Below are positions 61,768 to 64,000 of a stretch of 64,000 bases of DNA, piece after piece. The stretch spans positions 248,001 through 312,000 of the forward strand of contig NZ_CP107812.1 in NCBI RefSeq assembly GCF_036346105.1, in the 5' to 3' direction. The DNA comes from Streptomyces sp. NBC_00539 (GTDB lineage: Bacteria; Actinomycetota; Actinomycetes; Streptomycetales; Streptomycetaceae). Position 1 is the stretch's first letter. Each line of letters starts with the position of its first letter. Under the pieces are notes generated by a model. That model saw only the letters and a program-made list of their open reading frames with translations. It was not told where the DNA came from and ran no database searches. The position numbers and the translations under genes are program-made.

Positions 61768-62156
61768 GGGGCACCCTTTCATCTGGGCAGTAAAAGGATC
61801 ATTCTCCTCCGCCGTCCGTCGCCGCGTCAGCGTTCGCATGACAGCACCCGCCCCCGGGGGCAGCATGCCCGCGGCGACCTCGTCGGGGGCAACCGACGCG
61901 CCGCCCCGCTCGGCCAGGCCGCGCCAGAGGGCGGCCCCTCGGCGAATTCCGTGCCGGCTCGGACCTGGCCTCGAGACCTGCATGAACTCGTGTCTGCGGA
62001 CTGCCCGGACGACAGACTGCAAAAAATCTTGGAATGGGATGACAGATGAGGCCGTGCCGCGGCGTCTCTCTATCAGGACCAGCTTCCTCGGTCTGTCGGA
62101 CTCGGTCCCTCACTGGGCCGAGGGTCCGAGACGCCCTATCGGTAAAGGAGCCGTCG

Positions 62157-62840
62157 ATGCCGATCGGCGACCCCTTCTATCCGTGCTGCACTGGCGCGGC
62201 GCCCGCCCAGGTGACTGTGCTGGCGCCGCGTCGAGCAGCAGGGGGGCAGGTGGGTGCCACTCCCGCCTGCTCGCACCAGCACCACTACGTGCCCTTCCAG
62301 CTGTCGTGCGGCCTCGCCTCCGCCTATCAGCCCCGGACGGCCACGGCGCAGGAATTCGAGAAAGAGTTCGTTGACTTTCTCGAGATGAACGTGGAGCGGC
62401 TGTTCCGAATTGCCTTCCGGCAAGAGAAGAACTATCACCGGTCGCAGGACGCCCTCCAGCTGGCCACAGAAAAATTGTGGCTCAACTGGAAGCGCATTCG
62501 GTGCACGGTCGAGAACACGTCGCGATACGCGAGTTCCTGCGTAATCAGAAGTTACTACGACCTCCTGAGAAGAGAAAGGAGTGAAAATGGAAAATCAGTC
62601 AAGTTACGGCTAGAGCGTGAGGTGCTGGATCGGGAATATCTCAAAGTTGTGCAGAGGATGCACCTGGCGGGAATCTTGAAGATCCTGCCGGCTAGGCAGC
62701 GGGATATCGTCACGATGCGGTACTTCGAAGAGATGCAAGTCGCGGACATCGCGGCAGAACTGAATATATCCGTGAGTACCGTCGGTCGAGAAGAGAAGAA
62801 GGCGATGGCCCTTCTCAGAGAAGCCGAGAAGCAGGAATAG
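62157..62840 (+). CDS. ECF-like sigma factor
   Basis: A 227-residue sigma-70-family factor. After a 65-residue N-terminal extension, sigma-2 reads FLEMNVERLFRIAFRQEKNYHRSQDALQLATEKLWLNWKRI and sigma-4 reads ILPARQRDIVTMRYFEEMQVADIAAELNISVSTVGREEKKAM. TAAAGGAG precedes ATG 62157. Codon 150 is TTA (62604-62606), the bldA-dependent Leu codon, so full translation should need the developmental tRNA. The 3' half has lower GC and A/T-rich codons, unlike its neighbours. Confidence 0.88.
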   Translation: MPIGDPFYPCCTGAAPAQVTVLAPRRAAGGQVGATPACSHQHHYVPFQLSCGLASAYQPRTATAQEFEKEFVDFLEMNVERLFRIAFRQEKNYHRSQDALQLATEKLWLNWKRIRCTVENTSRYASSCVIRSYYDLLRRERSENGKSVKLRLEREVLDREYLKVVQRMHLAGILKILPARQRDIVTMRYFEEMQVADIAAELNISVSTVGREEKKAMALLREAEKQE

Positions 62841-62854
62841 GGAGGGAGGCGGCC

Positions 62855-63415
62855 ATGGACGTTGAACAACGTCTTGAGGCGGCCGTAGATCCCCGATCCG
62901 GCGAACGGTTCGACGCGGGAGCGTTCCTGGCGCGGGTCCTGCCCGCGCTCGGAATCGCTTACCGCCCGGATGTCAGCGCGGTCGGCCCCCACGGGGCCGA
63001 CCCATGGCACGGCGGAGATGAGGGGGATGCCCAGGAGTCGTTTGACCTGCCCAGCAGGGAGGAGCTCCTGGACGAGCTGCACGGGCTCATCCGTGTGGCT
63101 AAGGGCGAGGAGACGGGAGGCGTCTACAGGAGAATCGCAGAGATCATCGAGGTCGTCGACGAAGAGGAAGCGGCACACGCGTGGTGGCTCCACGCAGCAC
63201 AGGCCGGCGACAAAGTGGCGGTCGCAAAAGTCGTAGACCTTTCACTGAACGAAAATGAAGAGCGGCCCAGCGCCCTTCAAGAGGTTGAGTCCCTCTCGCA
63301 GCGAATGCACCTGATCGAACAGTCGAGGGACTGGAAGCAGCATCAAGCAACTTCTCGCGAAGTCGGCAACCCGCCGATGTGTCGCGTACCCGGCCGGGCG
63401 TATCGCCCGGCATGA
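62855..63415 (+). CDS. Hypothetical protein coupled to the sigma factor
   Basis: A 186-residue acidic protein starting 14 bp after the sigma factor. YRRIAEIIEVVDEEEAAHAWWLHAAQAGDKVAVAKVVDLSL resembles a Sel1/TPR-like helical unit. It may modulate the sigma factor, but there is no anti-sigma zinc motif. A short GC hairpin (63394-63410) lies in its 3' end. Confidence 0.7.
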   Translation: MDVEQRLEAAVDPRSGERFDAGAFLARVLPALGIAYRPDVSAVGPHGADPWHGGDEGDAQESFDLPSREELLDELHGLIRVAKGEETGGVYRRIAEIIEVVDEEEAAHAWWLHAAQAGDKVAVAKVVDLSLNENEERPSALQEVESLSQRMHLIEQSRDWKQHQATSREVGNPPMCRVPGRAYRPA

Positions 63416-63430
63416 CCAGAAAGGAAACCG

Positions 63431-63508
63431 ATGATATGTGCCATCAGTCTGAGTGGAGATTGCAGGCCTGAGCTGTGCCGGATGATAGCCCGGAAGGAGG
63501 TGGAGTAG
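63431..63508 (+). CDS. 25-residue Cys-containing small ORF
   Basis: MICAISLSGDCRPELCRMIA (last five residues RKEVE) from an ATG with AAAGGAAACC directly upstream. It has three Cys. It may be a small peptide, an upstream regulatory ORF for the following gene or chance. I know no family. Confidence 0.35.
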   Translation: MICAISLSGDCRPELCRMIARKEVE

Positions 63509-63609
63509 AGCGAGCTGGATCCGCTGGTGCGAAAGGGAGGTTAATGGTCCCTCGGGGGAGAGACCGTAACCGTCCCGTTCGTTAGCGAGATCTGACCTCA
63601 ACTCCGCAG

Positions 63610-63643
63610 GAGCCTGGTCCCACCACTTGGTGGGACCAGGCTC
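63610..63643. terminator. Perfect 15-bp hairpin with T-rich tail
   Basis: GAGCCTGGTCCCACC, loop ACTT, GGTGGGACCAGGCTC, followed by TTCACACTTATTTT. It separates the sigma-factor unit from the next zeta gene. Confidence 0.8.
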
Positions 63644-63720
63644 TTCACACTTATTTTCCCCAACACTGACCGATTCGCGCCCCTCAGGCCGTCTCCTCGA
63701 CAAACACCTGAGGAGGAGCG

Positions 63721-64000
63721 GTGAAACCCCAGCACCCAGACGCCGAAACGCCCCACCCGGGGCCACGCGCGCCGAAACGGGCCGACCAGGCCCACCGCAC
63801 GCTCAGCGCCGAAGAGCACCAGCAGATCTTCGACGAGGACATTGTCCCGGCCTTCCTTACCGGCATCACCTCCCACCAGCGCCCCGTCGTCGTATACGTC
63901 CTCGGCCAGCCCGGGTCCGGCAAGTCCCGCACCGCGGACCAGCTCCAACGCGCGCTGTGCGGCCGCGGCGCCATCCGCATCTGCGGCGACGCCTTCAAGG
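63721..64000 (+). CDS. Zeta-toxin family protein, N-terminal part
   Basis: The first 93 codons of a zeta-toxin-like gene cut by the right edge. After a Pro-rich N-terminus it reads LSAEEHQQIFDEDIVPAFLTG, then VVVYVLGQPGSGKSRTADQLQRAL (Walker A) and ICGDAFK. It resembles the second domain of the double-zeta protein at 59702. GTG 63721 follows GGAGGAGC. Confidence 0.85.
   Translation, partial: MKPQHPDAETPHPGPRAPKRADQAHRTLSAEEHQQIFDEDIVPAFLTGITSHQRPVVVYVLGQPGSGKSRTADQLQRALCGRGAIRICGDAFK

Overview
The window is high-GC actinobacterial DNA, almost certainly Streptomyces. It has strong G/C third-position bias, GTG starts, gamma-butyrolactone receptors, SARP regulators and a telomere-maintenance pair (tap-tpg). 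It reads as part of a linear replicon, either a large linear plasmid or a plasmid-derived chromosome arm. Partition genes (parA-parB), a 15-bp palindrome array, a primase/helicase operon flanked by iterons, and tap-tpg lie together at 21.6-35.6 kb.

Left part (1-24 kb). This is the edge of an aromatic (type II) polyketide cluster plus a dense regulatory block. Biosynthetic pieces are a ketosynthase cut by the left edge, a TcmI-type cyclase, an FAD hydroxylase, an aromatase/cyclase and an acyl carrier protein. The carrier protein has Cys where the phosphopantetheine Ser should be. The regulatory block holds an AfsA-family butyrolactone synthase, five ScbR/ArpA-like receptors, three SARPs, an OmpR regulator and several candidate autoregulatory elements (AREs). 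One SARP/receptor pair seems to have been duplicated about 10 kb away. Small housekeeping or accessory genes and a decayed epoxide hydrolase sit between the two copies.

Replication and partition part (21.6-35.6 kb). Sixteen copies of GTTAACGCCGTTAAC or close variants are scattered from 21.65 to 29.09 kb around a Kef-type antiporter, a TetR gene, argG, parA-parB and tap. Four lie inside parB or tap in the frame that encodes Val-Asn-Ala-Val-Asn linkers. Tap and Tpg follow. Beyond them is a primase-polymerase/D5-like helicase operon with AGGGACCGAAGGGACTGAA-type iterons on both sides, a candidate internal origin.

Accessory part (35.7-41.3 kb): a membrane protein, a cupin, a serine hydrolase, hypotheticals and gene fragments.

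RiPP part (41.3-56.0 kb). This looks like a class V lanthipeptide (lanthidin) cluster. A tightly coupled leftward operon encodes an M16 peptidase pair, an LLM/F420-type reductase, a cysteine decarboxylase-like flavoprotein, a degenerate kinase (LanX candidate), a small protein and an exporter. Rightward genes are an APH-like kinase (LanK), a HopA1-like protein (LanY candidate) and two tandem precursor genes. The precursors share an identical leader and have different Ser/Thr/Cys-rich cores ending Gly-Cys. A local regulator/membrane pair, an IS3-like HTH gene with a frame break, and a NatAB-type ABC exporter close the cluster. Shared palindromic motifs upstream of several of these units suggest a common regulator.

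Right end (57-64 kb): hypotheticals, an RHH/PIN-like toxin-antitoxin pair, an orphan XRE protein resembling the N-terminus of Tap, a protein with two tandem zeta-toxin domains, an ECF-like sigma factor with a TTA codon, and the start of another zeta-toxin gene cut by the window edge.
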